Assembly: GCF_002307475.1 (NCBI RefSeq)
Contig: NZ_NTMH01000032.1
Location: 1-64,000, forward strand
Reading direction: 5' to 3'
Length of the DNA: 64,000 bases
From: Pantoea allii
GTDB lineage: Bacteria > Pseudomonadota > Gammaproteobacteria > Enterobacterales > Enterobacteriaceae
Below the pieces are notes generated by a model. The model was not told the DNA's origin. It saw nothing but the letters and a program-made list of their open reading frames with translations, and made no database searches. A program made the translations under genes and the position numbers. Positions within the stretch are counted from its first letter, which is position 1; each line of letters begins with the position of its first letter. This document shows, piece by piece, positions 42,459 through 52,087 of the stretch.

Positions 42459-43367
42459 TTAACTGACGGCAGCGAGTTTTTTGTCAAACCAGGCCTGGAT
42501 AAATTGTTGAGTAGAATGACCGTTCTGACACGCGGCTGAGAGGTGCTCACTGGCGAGATGCAGATGCTGCCGCAGACGCTCTTCAACTGCTCTGGAGCCT
42601 AATAAATTGACCAGGGTCGATTTGCCTTCATCCTGATTGATGTCCTTACCCGTGTCAGCCATGCCATCCGTTAAATCGTCCAGCAGCTGAAACGCCTGAC
42701 CGAGATCAAGCGAAAAACGGTGTAGGTAATCGCGTGCTTCGCTGGAGGCATTCGCCACAATTGAGGCCATCTGCATAGACGCGCAAAACAGGGTGCTGGT
42801 TTTAAAGTGGTTCGTCATCAAAATGGCTTCAGCGCTGCGCGGCTTATCGCCTTCTGACAGATCCTTAAACTGACCCTGTACCAGACCTTGCATACCAATG
42901 GCGTTTGATAATTCTGACACTGCGCGGTTTTTTGCCAGCGGCGTCAGGCCATCTGCATCGGCAATGACCCCAAAGGCTTTGCTCAGTAAGGCGACCGCCG
43001 CCAGTATTGCCACATGCTCGCCGTACTGACAGTGAACGGTAGGGCGGCCCCGACGCATCTGCGCATCATCCATACAGGGCATATCATCAAGAATCAACGA
43101 TGCCGCGTGCACCATTTCCACGGCGCAGGCGAGATCCAGCAATCCCTCTTGGCTGACAGCGCAGCCCAGATCGCGTGCTGTGAGCAACAACAGCATCGGG
43201 CGAATACGTTTACCCGGTGCCAGCGCGCCCTCACGCATCGCGGCACCTACAAAATCCCGTTCTCCCTCGACAGGCAATAACTGCTCAAGTCGCCGATCAA
43301 TATCAGCCAGTAATTGCTCAGCAGCACTGCGAGTGGGGTGAACGTGTTTTTTTGCGCAGACCGTCAT
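42459..43367 (-). CDS. crtE: Geranylgeranyl diphosphate synthase CrtE
   Basis: CrtE makes GGPP, the precursor of the C40 carotenoids. ATG 43367 (MTVCAKKHVH) gives 302 residues, as in P. ananatis; a longer frame to 43394 lacks support. Both Asp-rich motifs are present: DDMPCMDDAQMRRGRP (first, about residues 91-106) and QLLDDLTDGMAD (second). It is the first gene of crtE-X-Y-I-B. The 247 bp upstream, up to 43613, are AT-rich and should hold the operon promoter. Confidence 0.96.
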   Translation of the reverse strand: MTVCAKKHVHPTRSAAEQLLADIDRRLEQLLPVEGERDFVGAAMREGALAPGKRIRPMLLLLTARDLGCAVSQEGLLDLACAVEMVHAASLILDDMPCMDDAQMRRGRPTVHCQYGEHVAILAAVALLSKAFGVIADADGLTPLAKNRAVSELSNAIGMQGLVQGQFKDLSEGDKPRSAEAILMTNHFKTSTLFCASMQMASIVANASSEARDYLHRFSLDLGQAFQLLDDLTDGMADTGKDINQDEGKSTLVNLLGSRAVEERLRQHLHLASEHLSAACQNGHSTQQFIQAWFDKKLAAVS

Positions 43368-43613
43368 TCGGGCTGTCCTTATCAACGGATACATTTATGA
43401 CAACGCTAAAAGTGCGCTGCCCTTTAAAGAAACACTTAATCTGCCATAACATGGTTGGCAGGCTTACCCGTTATTTTTACATTTAGGGTTTCAGGTTTTT
43501 TCTCGCTAAATCCACATAATTAATACTAGTTGAGCCTGTGGAAAAGGTGGAGAATTCATAAACCTCCGTCGTATTTGCCTGTGGCGTGACAGGTTTTCCT
43601 CAGCGCCCGGGGT

Positions 43614-44162
43614 TCAGCCTGCCAGTGCACGTAATGTCGCAATTACCTGAGAAACGTCATTAGCACTGAGCGCCGTGTCTTTAGCAAATTTCACCTGTCC
43701 CTTCTGGTCCAGCACAATGACTGCCGCACCTTCGGGCTTAAGCTGCCAGCGGTGCTGTGCCACACCGCTACTGTCGATAATAAACTGTTCCCATGGCGAT
43801 GCTTTTTTACTGGCGCGGATACTATTGACCACAAACAGACTGCTGCCAGGTAAAGCATCATCAGTATTGACGATGGTCGTGGTCTGGAATTGTTTTTTAG
43901 GCAGGTTGGCGTGCTGAAGAGCGTCAATGAGAGCTGCCGACTGTTCTTTTGCCGATAATCGACCCGCAACGTGAATAATTAAACGTGTTTTCCCCGTCAG
44001 CGTCAGACTGTTCCATTTTTGATAGTCAATCTTTCCGCTATCGAGCCGCATCTCACCTTTATCCGCAATAAAAACCGACGGTAGAGGCTGCCCGACAACG
44101 ATGTTATGGGCGTTTGCCCAACAGGAAACGAGCAAAAGCGCCATCAATCCATAATGTTGCAC
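43614..44162 (-). CDS. ytfJ: YtfJ-family periplasmic protein
   Basis: A 182-residue protein with an N-terminal signal peptide (MQHYGLMALLLVSCWANAHN) and a thioredoxin-like periplasmic domain of the YtfJ family. The domain contains VGQPLPSV, TRLIIHVAGRLSAKE and a C-terminal LDQKGQVKFAKDTALS. No CxxC is present, so it is not a classical thiol oxidoreductase. The function of YtfJ is unknown. It is a single gene divergent from the small gene at 44313. Confidence 0.82.
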   Translation of the reverse strand: MQHYGLMALLLVSCWANAHNIVVGQPLPSVFIADKGEMRLDSGKIDYQKWNSLTLTGKTRLIIHVAGRLSAKEQSAALIDALQHANLPKKQFQTTTIVNTDDALPGSSLFVVNSIRASKKASPWEQFIIDSSGVAQHRWQLKPEGAAVIVLDQKGQVKFAKDTALSANDVSQVIATLRALAG

Positions 44163-44312
44163 TGTGTTATCTCTGGTTATTGGGAGCCATCTTACCAGCT
44201 TAGCAATTTTATCAACCCTTTGACTGTTTTATGCCCATTCCTGTTTTAGATCAATAACGGTGGGATGGGATTGAACAAAAATGCATCAACAATCCAGGGT
44301 CAGGAGGTAAGC

Positions 44313-44531
44313 ATGCACTCAGATCTTATGACATTAGCTGAAATGGCGGTCTACCTGGGCATTTCTCAGGCAAGTCTGGTCAGGGCGCTTTGCAATCAAG
44401 GCGAATTAAATGGTGTGCCTCTTCCCGAGGCGCTGGAGCACCTGCCTCTGACGCAACGCCATTGGTTGAGAGAGGATGTCAGTCAGTTTAAACATGCGCT
44501 GCAACGTGCCCATGTTGTCCACCATGATTAA
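44313..44531 (+). CDS. Small putative helix-turn-helix protein
   Basis: A 72-residue protein with a strong ribosome-binding site AGGAGG (44302-44307) before ATG 44313; the frame is open from 44265, but only this start is supported. MTLAEMAVYLGISQASLVRAL (residues 6-26) reads like an excisionase/MerR-type winged helix. The remainder (LPLTQRHWLREDVSQFKHAL) is the pattern seen in small antitoxin-like or excisionase-like regulators. I do not recognise a specific family, and no toxin is adjacent. Confidence 0.6.
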   Translation: MHSDLMTLAEMAVYLGISQASLVRALCNQGELNGVPLPEALEHLPLTQRHWLREDVSQFKHALQRAHVVHHD

Positions 44532-44576
44532 ATACGTGGACTGAAATTACCCGGTATATCGTTATGATCAATAAAA

Positions 44577-44595
44577 CGCCCGCACCAGGCGGGCG
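44577..44595. terminator. Bidirectional terminator
   Basis: CGCCCGC (44577-44583), 5-base loop, GCGGGCG (44589-44595), flanked by an A-rich left side and a T-rich right side. It separates the small HTH gene from the convergent PepSY gene. Confidence 0.8.
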
Positions 44596-44601
44596 TCGTA
44601 T

Positions 44602-46344
44602 TTATTTGCCCTGCTCGTCGCTTTCACCCAGGAAGAAATACCAGAGTGGAATAGACATCAAGCCGGTGAATACCGTGGTATAAAGCAAAATCATCATGGC
44701 CTGAGTGATATACATCATTAGCGTCCAGTCGCTGAAAGGGATGTTGTATTGTTCAATGACGCCACTCACCATGGCTCGCGCCATGACCGTTCCCACTATT
44801 ATCGCCAGAATGACGACACTGCGCAGAAAATAACGCATCTCTTTACGCTTAACGGCAAAACGGGATTGCACAATCGCCAGCGGGGACTGTTTGTCCAGCG
44901 GTGTGACAGTATCCTGACGTGTGGCGCGATGCGCTTTTCGCCAGCGCTGGATGTCGAGCAGGGTGAAGGCCAGTAAACTCAATCCCATCAGCGGCAACGC
45001 ATAACCTAATACCAGGGCAAGCATCAGGCTTGCGCCCTGAAGATAGCGCGGTAAGACCAGCCATGCTGACAGCAGGGTTTGCACGGGATTAACCTGCGGT
45101 AATGCCGGACGGCGAATCCACCACATGCGATAGCCCAATACGATCATCGCACACAAGCCCGCGCCAAACAGCACCAGGATGAGTTGATTGGGTAGCCCAA
45201 ACAGCACGCCCATGTGCGCATCCACGCCCCAGCGCGTCAGTTTTGCGACCAGAGGGAAATGGGCAAACTCTACGTGGTCGACAATGCTAAAGTTATCAGG
45301 ATTAACAGAAACCGAATCGACATGGCTCGGCCAGCGGCGGTCAATCTCACTCACCGTCCATGCCTGACCCCCACTTTTCGGTTGACGTAATTCAATTTTT
45401 GCCGCCTCCAGGCCTGCGCTGCGTGCGGCGGCCTCAACCCTGTCCCAGTCAGCATCGGGCTGATTAAGGATGGCGGGAGTGCGGGCCTGGTGATCTGACA
45501 TGGCTGGCATAGCGCCGCTCATCGTCATACCGTCCATCGTGGCATGGTGGTCGGCGTGAGGATCGGCAGGCACCGCTGGCGCATCACCGTTTAACGCGGT
45601 TCTGACCTGAGGCGTCAACCAGCCAAAGTCGCTACGCATTTTATCGATATTATTGCCAGCCCATTGTGACCAGGTTAATCCCGTTACGGAGAAAAACACC
45701 AGACCCAGCGACAGCACTAAGCCAAGTGTGACGTGCCAGGAACGCGTTAAAGCAAAACCAGCCCCTGTCTTTTTGACCTTACGACGGGGACGTGTGCCCA
45801 GCCACAATACGATGCCGCCCAATGCCGCTACCCATAACCACGACGCCGCCAGCTCACTGTAATTACGGCCGATATCACCCAGCAGCAAACCGCGATGAAC
45901 CTGATCGAGCCACATGCGCAGTGGCAACACGCCGCTGGTGCCATAAACCGTCATATCGCCTTTCACACCAAGCGTATAAGGATCGATAAAAATCGAACGC
46001 GATTCTGAAGGGCCTAACTGCGGATCTGAGAATTGCACACGTGTTGTATCCTGTGCGCCAGGGGCAGGACGAACGGCATAGATCCGTAAATTACCCGCAT
46101 AATGTCGTGCCGCATTAATTTGCGCAGAAAGGGGTTTGGCATGGCCCTGCGCCTGCGCGTCAGTGGTTAATGCGTCTTTATAAATAAAGTTCTCTAATTG
46201 CGGCGTTATGACATACAAGGTGCCGGTTAATGCGGCAATAAAAATAAATGGCGCAATAAACAGGCCAATATAAAAATGTAGACGACGAAGTACAGTCAGT
46301 ACCGCCCCGCGAGGAGGTGGATTGTTTTCCCGTGAAAAGGTCAT
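44602..46344 (-). CDS. PepSY-associated transmembrane protein with His/Met-rich loop
   Basis: This inner-membrane protein of 580 residues is a PepSY_TM family member, similar to PiuB-type proteins linked with iron or copper handling. An N-terminal helix (residues about 20-50), a PepSY region, and several later helices are visible. In the middle, around residues 265-300, is a His/Met-rich periplasmic stretch (HADHHATMDGMTMSGAMPAM), a probable metal-binding loop. Downstream in the same operon orientation is a small His/Met-rich DUF2946 protein. A role in metal or electron transfer across the membrane is inferred. Confidence 0.8.
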   Translation of the reverse strand: MTFSRENNPPPRGAVLTVLRRLHFYIGLFIAPFIFIAALTGTLYVITPQLENFIYKDALTTDAQAQGHAKPLSAQINAARHYAGNLRIYAVRPAPGAQDTTRVQFSDPQLGPSESRSIFIDPYTLGVKGDMTVYGTSGVLPLRMWLDQVHRGLLLGDIGRNYSELAASWLWVAALGGIVLWLGTRPRRKVKKTGAGFALTRSWHVTLGLVLSLGLVFFSVTGLTWSQWAGNNIDKMRSDFGWLTPQVRTALNGDAPAVPADPHADHHATMDGMTMSGAMPAMSDHQARTPAILNQPDADWDRVEAAARSAGLEAAKIELRQPKSGGQAWTVSEIDRRWPSHVDSVSVNPDNFSIVDHVEFAHFPLVAKLTRWGVDAHMGVLFGLPNQLILVLFGAGLCAMIVLGYRMWWIRRPALPQVNPVQTLLSAWLVLPRYLQGASLMLALVLGYALPLMGLSLLAFTLLDIQRWRKAHRATRQDTVTPLDKQSPLAIVQSRFAVKRKEMRYFLRSVVILAIIVGTVMARAMVSGVIEQYNIPFSDWTLMMYITQAMMILLYTTVFTGLMSIPLWYFFLGESDEQGK

Positions 46345-46405
46345 AGCTATTCCCTATTTTCAGAATACCGGGGTTTTCTTCCCGCACGCTGGCGTGAAAA
46401 AAAGA

Positions 46406-46819
46406 TCACATAAAGGAGATAAACAATCGGGACAACGGGGGCGCGCGAGGCCGATAACTCCCCTTCAGGCGTGGCAACGCAAGGTGTACAATGTGTTGCG
46501 GCGGAGGGGCGCGGCTGATAAGGCACATTAGCCAGATGAAGGGAATAAACACCCACAACATTAACGGGACATGCACCAACAGATCACAATAACCGCAGGC
46601 GACGCCATCATCCATCATCATGCTGTGATCGGCCATCGCCCTGTCGCTGTGATGATCCATCATCGGCATATCCGCACTCATGCCCGACATGACCATGGCA
46701 TCATGGTGTTCAACAAGATTTTTAGATACTACCGGTGCAATAAACAACAGCAGTACGGCCAGTATCGCAATACAGGCGCTCAGGCGTTGTCGTTTATAGC
46801 GGGTGGATTTCATCATCAA
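46406..46819 (-). CDS. DUF2946-family protein with His/Met-rich segment
   Basis: A 137-residue protein with an N-terminal hydrophobic segment (about residues 13-32). A His/Met/Asp-rich stretch follows, with MSGMSADMPMMDHHSDRAMA shortened to PMMDHHSDRAMADHSMMMDD (about residues 52-71). The family core CGYCDLLVHVPLML (about residues 75-88) has its CxxC. DUF2946 genes often lie beside copper transport and PepSY genes. It ends 61 bp before the PepSY gene and is probably first in the operon. Copper binding is likely but not shown. Confidence 0.78.
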   Translation of the reverse strand: MMMKSTRYKRQRLSACIAILAVLLLFIAPVVSKNLVEHHDAMVMSGMSADMPMMDHHSDRAMADHSMMMDDGVACGYCDLLVHVPLMLWVFIPFIWLMCLISRAPPPQHIVHLALPRLKGSYRPRAPPLSRLFISFM

Positions 46820-47024
46820 AACGAGGACAGTTATTTACAATTTAAGGGCGGCAGTGTAACGCGGCGTAGATAAAAGGGTTAAAAAAATGGCACTTAAGAC
46901 AAAAAAATTAGCACCTTTTGAACACCTTCACCTTAATTAGCTTTGAGTTTAACTTTCTTGTTACTCATGTCGTACATTTAAATAACATTATTAATCTGTG
47001 TTGTTGTTATTTGAGAGGGACTTA

Positions 47025-47966
47025 ATGAAAATTGTAACGCTGGATGGCGGCACGTTGCCCGTACCCCCACCGCAACCCACCGGGTGTAGTGACTGGCAAT
47101 TTCGTCATGACACGGCAGAGGACGAGATTGTTATGGCGCTCAAGGGCGCGACCATTGCCATTACTAATAAGGTACCCTTGCGCGCAGCAACGCTGGCAGC
47201 GCTGCCTGAGCTACGCTACATCTGTGTGACGGCAACCGGCTATGACTGTATTGATATCGCGGCCTGCAAAGAACGCGGTATTGTGGTCAGCAACATTCCG
47301 GGCTATTCAACGCAAAGTGTTTCCGAGGGCGTGATCGCGTTCATTTTTGCCCTGCGACGCCAGATAGTGGAATACGCTAACAGCACGCGTCATTTATGGC
47401 CTGAATCCTCTCATTTTTGCCTGCACCAGACGCCGATACAAGATATCGCTGGCGCGACGTTGGGTATCGTGGGTAAGGGCGATATTGGCACCGCTGTAGG
47501 CAGGCTGGCACAGGCGCTGGGAATGCGAGTTCTTTATGCTGAACGCAAGGGCAGCAGCAAGGTACGCGACGGCTATGTAAGCTTTGATGAGATGCTGGCC
47601 TCCAGCGATATCATTTCGTTGCACTGCCCTTTGAGTGAGCAAACCCGGCAACTGATCGATCGTGATACGCTGAGCAAAATGAAACCCCAGGCGCTACTGA
47701 TCAATACTGCGCGAGGCGGTTTAATTCATGAAGCCCATCTGGCGGAGGCGCTACGAAATGGTACGCTTGCCGGTGCTGCACTGGATGTGCTCACGAGTGA
47801 ACCGCCTGCAGCGGATCATCCCTTACTCCAGCCCGATATCCCGAATCTGATCCTGACGCCGCATGTTGCCTGGGCGAGTCATAGCGGTATGCATAACCTG
47901 CTACAGGGCATCATGGTCAATCTGGCTGGCTTCGAACAGAACCGTCCTGTCAATGTAGTAAGCTAA
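47025..47966 (+). CDS. D-2-hydroxyacid dehydrogenase
   Basis: This NAD-dependent dehydrogenase has 313 residues from ATG 47025; a frame start at 46998 lacks a ribosome-binding site. The fold and catalytic residues are present: TLGIVGKGDIGTAVGRLAQ (Rossmann motif, about residues 146-164), LINTARGGLIHE (Arg region), Glu in LDVLTSEPP and the active-site His in LTPHVAWAS. It resembles glycerate or glyoxylate/hydroxypyruvate dehydrogenases; the substrate is not certain. The stop is immediately next to the convergent glutaminase stop. Confidence 0.87.
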   Translation: MKIVTLDGGTLPVPPPQPTGCSDWQFRHDTAEDEIVMALKGATIAITNKVPLRAATLAALPELRYICVTATGYDCIDIAACKERGIVVSNIPGYSTQSVSEGVIAFIFALRRQIVEYANSTRHLWPESSHFCLHQTPIQDIAGATLGIVGKGDIGTAVGRLAQALGMRVLYAERKGSSKVRDGYVSFDEMLASSDIISLHCPLSEQTRQLIDRDTLSKMKPQALLINTARGGLIHEAHLAEALRNGTLAGAALDVLTSEPPAADHPLLQPDIPNLILTPHVAWASHSGMHNLLQGIMVNLAGFEQNRPVNVVS

Positions 47967-47967
47967 G

Positions 47968-48888
47968 TCAGAAAATCGAGCGTCCCAGTTTATCGGTCAG
48001 GCACTCCAGCGCGGCAGTGCCGGCTAATGAATTACCTGCATTGTCTAACCCCGGTGACCAGACAGCGATGCTCATTTCACCAGGGATCACGGCAATGATG
48101 CCACCTCCTACGCCTGATTTAGCAGGCATTCCCACCCGCCAGGCAAATTCGCCTGCTCCGTCATACATACCACTGGTGATCATCAGTGCATTGATTTGTC
48201 GGGCCTGACGGGAGGTGATCAAGGCTGAACCCTCCAGCGTTTTTCCCTGGTTAGCCAAATAAATAAAACTGCGAGCCAGTTCAATACAGTTCATAGACAG
48301 CGAGCAATAGTGGAAGTAGGTCTGCATCACGCTGGTGACGTCGTTATTAAAATTCCCAAACGACTTCATCAGCCAGGCGATCGCCGCATTGCGGGCAGAG
48401 TGTTCATATTCTGAGCGGGCGACATGGCGATCATACTGAATATCGGGTTGCTGACTGAGTTGACGGATGATCTCAAGCATGCGCTGGCGAGGCGCAGTCA
48501 GCCGTGTCTCCAGCAAATCGCAGATCACCAGTGCCCCAGCGTTGATAAAGGGGTTGCGCGGCTTTCCCTGCTCCAGCTCAAGTTGAACCAGTGAATTAAA
48601 AGGTTGGCCGGACGGTTCCTTACCCACACGTTGCCATATCTCGGCATCGTCATAGCGTGTCAGAGCAACGCTCAAAGAGAGCACTTTGGAAATTGACTGG
48701 ATCGAAAAACGTGTTTCAGCATCGCCTGCCTGAAAAACAGTGCCATCACGCAAACACACTGCTATACCCAGGTTATCCGCTGCGACGTCAGCCAGTGCCG
48801 GAATATAGTTGGCCACCTTACCTTGATGAACCAATGGACGAACCTGATCAAGAACGGCTTCCAGCAATGTATTACTAAGAGTGGTCAC
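47968..48888 (-). CDS. glsB: Glutaminase (GlsA/GlsB type)
   Basis: This serine-dependent beta-lactamase-fold glutaminase hydrolyses glutamine to glutamate and ammonia. The 306 residues match the bacterial length. The active-site motif [10 protein letters not shown] (Ser-x-x-Lys, about residues 63-72) is intact, as are [14 protein letters not shown] and [20 protein letters not shown]. It resembles E. coli GlsB (YneH), which adjoins sad there. The name glsB versus glsA is a family-level choice. It is a single gene. Confidence 0.92.
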   Translation of the reverse strand: MTTLSNTLLEAVLDQVRPLVHQGKVANYIPALADVAADNLGIAVCLRDGTVFQAGDAETRFSIQSISKVLSLSVALTRYDDAEIWQRVGKEPSGQPFNSLVQLELEQGKPRNPFINAGALVICDLLETRLTAPRQRMLEIIRQLSQQPDIQYDRHVARSEYEHSARNAAIAWLMKSFGNFNNDVTSVMQTYFHYCSLSMNCIELARSFIYLANQGKTLEGSALITSRQARQINALMITSGMYDGAGEFAWRVGMPAKSGVGGGIIAVIPGEMSIAVWSPGLDNAGNSLAGTAALECLTDKLGRSIF

Positions 48889-49159
48889 ACACGTCTCTCC
48901 AGAAGAATGGATGATGGCGCAGGATGATGAGCGTCCTGAAGGCGCAAATCAATGGGTTGCCGGTAAAATTGCCAGACGACATCTGAAATCTATGCACAGG
49001 TTGCCATTGCGGCTCATCATTCATTTTGCCGTAGTGGGTTTGCTGATTTACTAAAATTCGGAAATAAATAAAAGCGAGGAATTATGGCGGAGATGCGATA
49101 ACCTCTGGATTTAATTTGCATTGTTGGTGCTGTTTAGCACGCTAATTTTGAGGTCAGGC

Positions 49160-50566
49160 ATGCGCGCTTTTGTTTCAAATCGACCCGGAATCTTCCGTCC
49201 CCGTCGGTTGCGGTTGTTGCAATATCTTATACGGCGTGACAAAACGCCGATCGCATTGCTGCTGCTGGCCGCGCTGGTGGGGGTACTGACGGGATTAACG
49301 GCAGTGGCATTTGATAAAGCGGTGAGCTGGGTCATTCATTCCCGCCTCAACTGGCTTAGCCAATTCGAGAATCAGGGCATATTACTGGGATTGTACGCCT
49401 TTATTTTCTCTGCCGTCCTGGCGGCGATAGGATATTTCCTCGTCAGACGCTTTGCCCCTGAAGCGGGAGGTTCAGGCATTCCCGAGATTGAAGGGGCGCT
49501 GGAAGAACTGCGACCGGTACGCTGGTGGCGGGTTCTACCGGTTAAATTTGTGGGTGGTTTGGGCGCGTTAGGGTCGGGAATGGTGCTGGGACGTGAAGGG
49601 CCGACGGTGCAGATCGGTGGGAATATCGGCCGCATGTGTCTGGATATTTTTCGCATGCGCTCGTCTGAATCGCGCCATACTATTCTGGCGACCGGTGCCG
49701 CCTCTGGGCTGGCCGCCGCCTTCAATGCGCCACTGGCTGGCATTCTGTTCATCATCGAAGAAATGCGCCTGCAGTTTCGTTTTAGCCTGATATCCATCAA
49801 AGCCGTGTTTGTTGGCGTGATTACATCAAGTATCGTTTTTCGCACACTGAACGGTAACGAGCCCATTATTGATATCGGACAGCTGAAAGATGCGCCGATA
49901 CAAACCCTCTGGTTATATTTACTGTTGGGGATTTTGTTTGGTGGCTGCGGTGTTGCCTTTAATCGCCTGATATTTACGCTTCAGGATCTGTTTCAAAAGC
50001 TACACAAGGGCCAGACGTCACGTTGGGTGCTGGGTGGCGCGGTGTTGGGGGGATTGTGCGGTTTGCTGGGGTTAATTCTGCCTCAGGCCGTCACTGGCGG
50101 TATTACGCTTATCCCTGATTTTTCAGCGGGTCATTACACATCAACGGCATTACTTTGCCTGTTTTTATTGCGAGCCTTAACCACCTTATTGTGTTTTGCG
50201 TCCGGAGCGCCCGGCGGTATCTTTGCGCCCATGCTGACGCTTGGTACGTTACTTGGCATCAGCGTGGGTCAACTCTGTGTCGCGATGTTCCCAGAATATC
50301 ACCTTGAAGCCGCAACCTTTGCGGTAGCGGGCATGGGGGCGTTATTTGCGGCCTCGGTACGCGCTCCGCTGACCGGCATTATTTTGGTGCTGGAAATGAC
50401 CAATAATTACCAACTGATCCTGCCCATGATTATTACCTGCCTTGGCGCTACCTTGTCCGCACAATACTTCGGAGGAACGCCATTGTATTCAACCCTTCTT
50501 GCGCGGACGCTGGCTAAGCAGCAACAAAACGATCCAGAGGATAATACAAGGCGCGAGCGAGCCTGA
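49160..50566 (+). CDS. clcA: H+/Cl- exchange transporter ClcA
   Basis: This two-proton/chloride antiporter of the inner membrane helps survival of acid shock. ATG 49160 gives 468 residues; the frame is open from 49121. Ion-pathway motifs are GSGIPEIEG (Ser of the central chloride site), [14 protein letters not shown] (gating Glu), and [11 protein letters not shown]. The internal proton Glu and Tyr of the E. coli protein also lie in conserved context (FIIEEM region and the C-terminal PLYSTLLAR). Membrane segments run through the whole protein. Confidence 0.93.
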   Translation: MRAFVSNRPGIFRPRRLRLLQYLIRRDKTPIALLLLAALVGVLTGLTAVAFDKAVSWVIHSRLNWLSQFENQGILLGLYAFIFSAVLAAIGYFLVRRFAPEAGGSGIPEIEGALEELRPVRWWRVLPVKFVGGLGALGSGMVLGREGPTVQIGGNIGRMCLDIFRMRSSESRHTILATGAASGLAAAFNAPLAGILFIIEEMRLQFRFSLISIKAVFVGVITSSIVFRTLNGNEPIIDIGQLKDAPIQTLWLYLLLGILFGGCGVAFNRLIFTLQDLFQKLHKGQTSRWVLGGAVLGGLCGLLGLILPQAVTGGITLIPDFSAGHYTSTALLCLFLLRALTTLLCFASGAPGGIFAPMLTLGTLLGISVGQLCVAMFPEYHLEAATFAVAGMGALFAASVRAPLTGIILVLEMTNNYQLILPMIITCLGATLSAQYFGGTPLYSTLLARTLAKQQQNDPEDNTRRERA

Positions 50567-50667
50567 GGGTTGCAGCGAAGGAGTATTTAAAAGCGAAACG
50601 GAAGATGTATTTAGGTGACAGCCTGGCTGCCCAGGTTAAGACAATCGGCCCTGACTGACAGACCGTC

Positions 50668-51602
50668 TTACAGCCCTGTTGACCCCTGGCATAGCTGGGC
50701 CAGCGCGTCTTCACTCAGACCCGTTGCTTCCCTAATAGCGTCATGTGGCATGCCCATGTTGAGCAGGCTACGGGCGACTTCACGCTTGCCTTCGTTCCTG
50801 CCAATCTGCACGCCTTGCTCAAGGCCTTTCTCAATACCTTTCTGCTCAAGCTGTTGGGCAATGGTCATTAGCGCATCTCCGTGCTGCGGCACGCGTTGTG
50901 CCAGTTCGCGAACAAAGGCTTCGGAGTCCGCTGACTCACCTGCCTGAACTAAATAGTGTACCAGTGTGGTTACCTGTGGTGAAGAAAGATGATTCGCCAT
51001 TAAGAGCGTGACCAGGCGATCGGTCAGTGCCGCGATATCACGCCGGTGTATATGCTTCTGTAGCAACGTGAGTGCGGCCATGCTGCGATGGTGCATAATC
51101 TCGTCATCCGGTATTACCGTGACATCCACTAATGGAAATTCCCTGCTGTAGAATTTTCCCGCCAGCTCTGGATATTCAAATCCATCCAGCCATCGGGTGG
51201 AATAGGGATAGGGGCTGCGCTTCCCTGCATAAAAAAGTATCGGAATGACCAGCGGCAGTTTTTTATGCCCGGCGGCCAGATGGCGCTGCATTGCCGCCAC
51301 CGCATAGCGTAACAATCTGAAGGCCATATGTTTGTCCGGGGTGGACTGATGCTCAATGAGCACATGGATATAACCCTCTCCGCCGGTCGTTGTTTTCATG
51401 CGATATAGCACATCGCTGAAATACTGACGCAGGTCGTCTTCAATGAACGATCCCGATTCAAGCTTTAATGAACTGAGGTCGCAAATCGCACGTAATCCCG
51501 CAGGAAGATGCAGTTCGATAAAATCTCGTGCAATCTCTGGCTGCGTCAGAAACTGGCGAAAGGTGGCATCGTGAGGCGTCGGTGTACTGTGCTTTTTTTC
51601 AC
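50668..51602 (-). pseudogene. Rpn-family recombination-promoting nuclease, frameshifted at its start
   Basis: Residues from about 51411 to 50668 form an intact Rpn (PD-(D/E)XK, formerly YhgA-like transposase) reading frame, with VLIEHQSTPDK and a C-terminal coiled region. Upstream, the same frame continues through an open stretch that reads PHDATFRQFLTQPEIARDFI, the normal Rpn N-terminus. The start GTG at 51602 lies in a different frame. Between them is a run of seven A on the coding strand (51593-51599); eight would restore the frame. It could be a real mutation, phase variation, slippage or an assembly error. Confidence 0.72.
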
Positions 51603-51913
51603 GGTTTATCGTCCTTAACCGGATACCCTATGGTATGTCCCTTTGGCATCGCGTCATCAAACCTGGCGTGGTCTGAAAACCCGAAATAATCAGGCATGAC
51701 GCGCGGCAACGATCCGTCCACAAGTGCTGTAACCTGTGAGTCGTTGCGTTGAGGCGCCGGAGGTCAGTAAAAGGCGATTTAGTGTGGCTGTAAAGCCTGC
51801 AGATTTAGCGCTGTGCAACTTCACGCAAAATGGGTCGGGGAGTGCACCTCAGCGTGATAAGGGCGAAGCGCAAGAGGTGAATGGGCCCTGGAAAGGCTTA
51901 AAAATTAAGATGA
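51603..51913. other. Intergenic region without recognised gene
   Basis: About 310 bp between the rpn gene and ortT. A plus-strand frame at 51736 lacks a ribosome-binding site and any known domain. Nothing else was identified. Confidence 0.4.
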
Positions 51914-52087
51914 CTAAAATAATGCAAACATCAGCGCGACGGGGAAGCTCATAGGCCAGGTTGCGCCGACCAAAAGAGCACTCAGTAATTTTATGCTGAG
52001 TTTATCTTTGGCGATAAAGAAGGTAATTAATGCCGCTACCGAGGCAACAACGCCGTAGAAGACCAACATATGTTGATAAAGTGTCAT
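51914..52087 (-). CDS. ortT: Membrane toxin OrtT (GhoT/OrtT family)
   Basis: A 57-residue protein on the minus strand, translated by hand. The start MTLYQHMLVFYGVVASVAAL and ending LVGATWPMSFPVALMFALF are nearly the same as E. coli OrtT. Two hydrophobic helices are predicted (about residues 8-26 and 33-50). OrtT inserts in the inner membrane, lowers ATP and proton-motive force and aids growth reduction under stress. It is called an orphan because no antitoxin gene accompanies it, and none is seen here either. Confidence 0.87.
   Translation of the reverse strand: MTLYQHMLVFYGVVASVAALITFFIAKDKLSIKLLSALLVGATWPMSFPVALMFALF

Noticed and set aside
51736..51954. 72-codon plus-strand frame overlapping the end of ortT
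   Set aside because: No ribosome-binding site and a composition unlike a folded protein; ortT on the other strand is far better supported.
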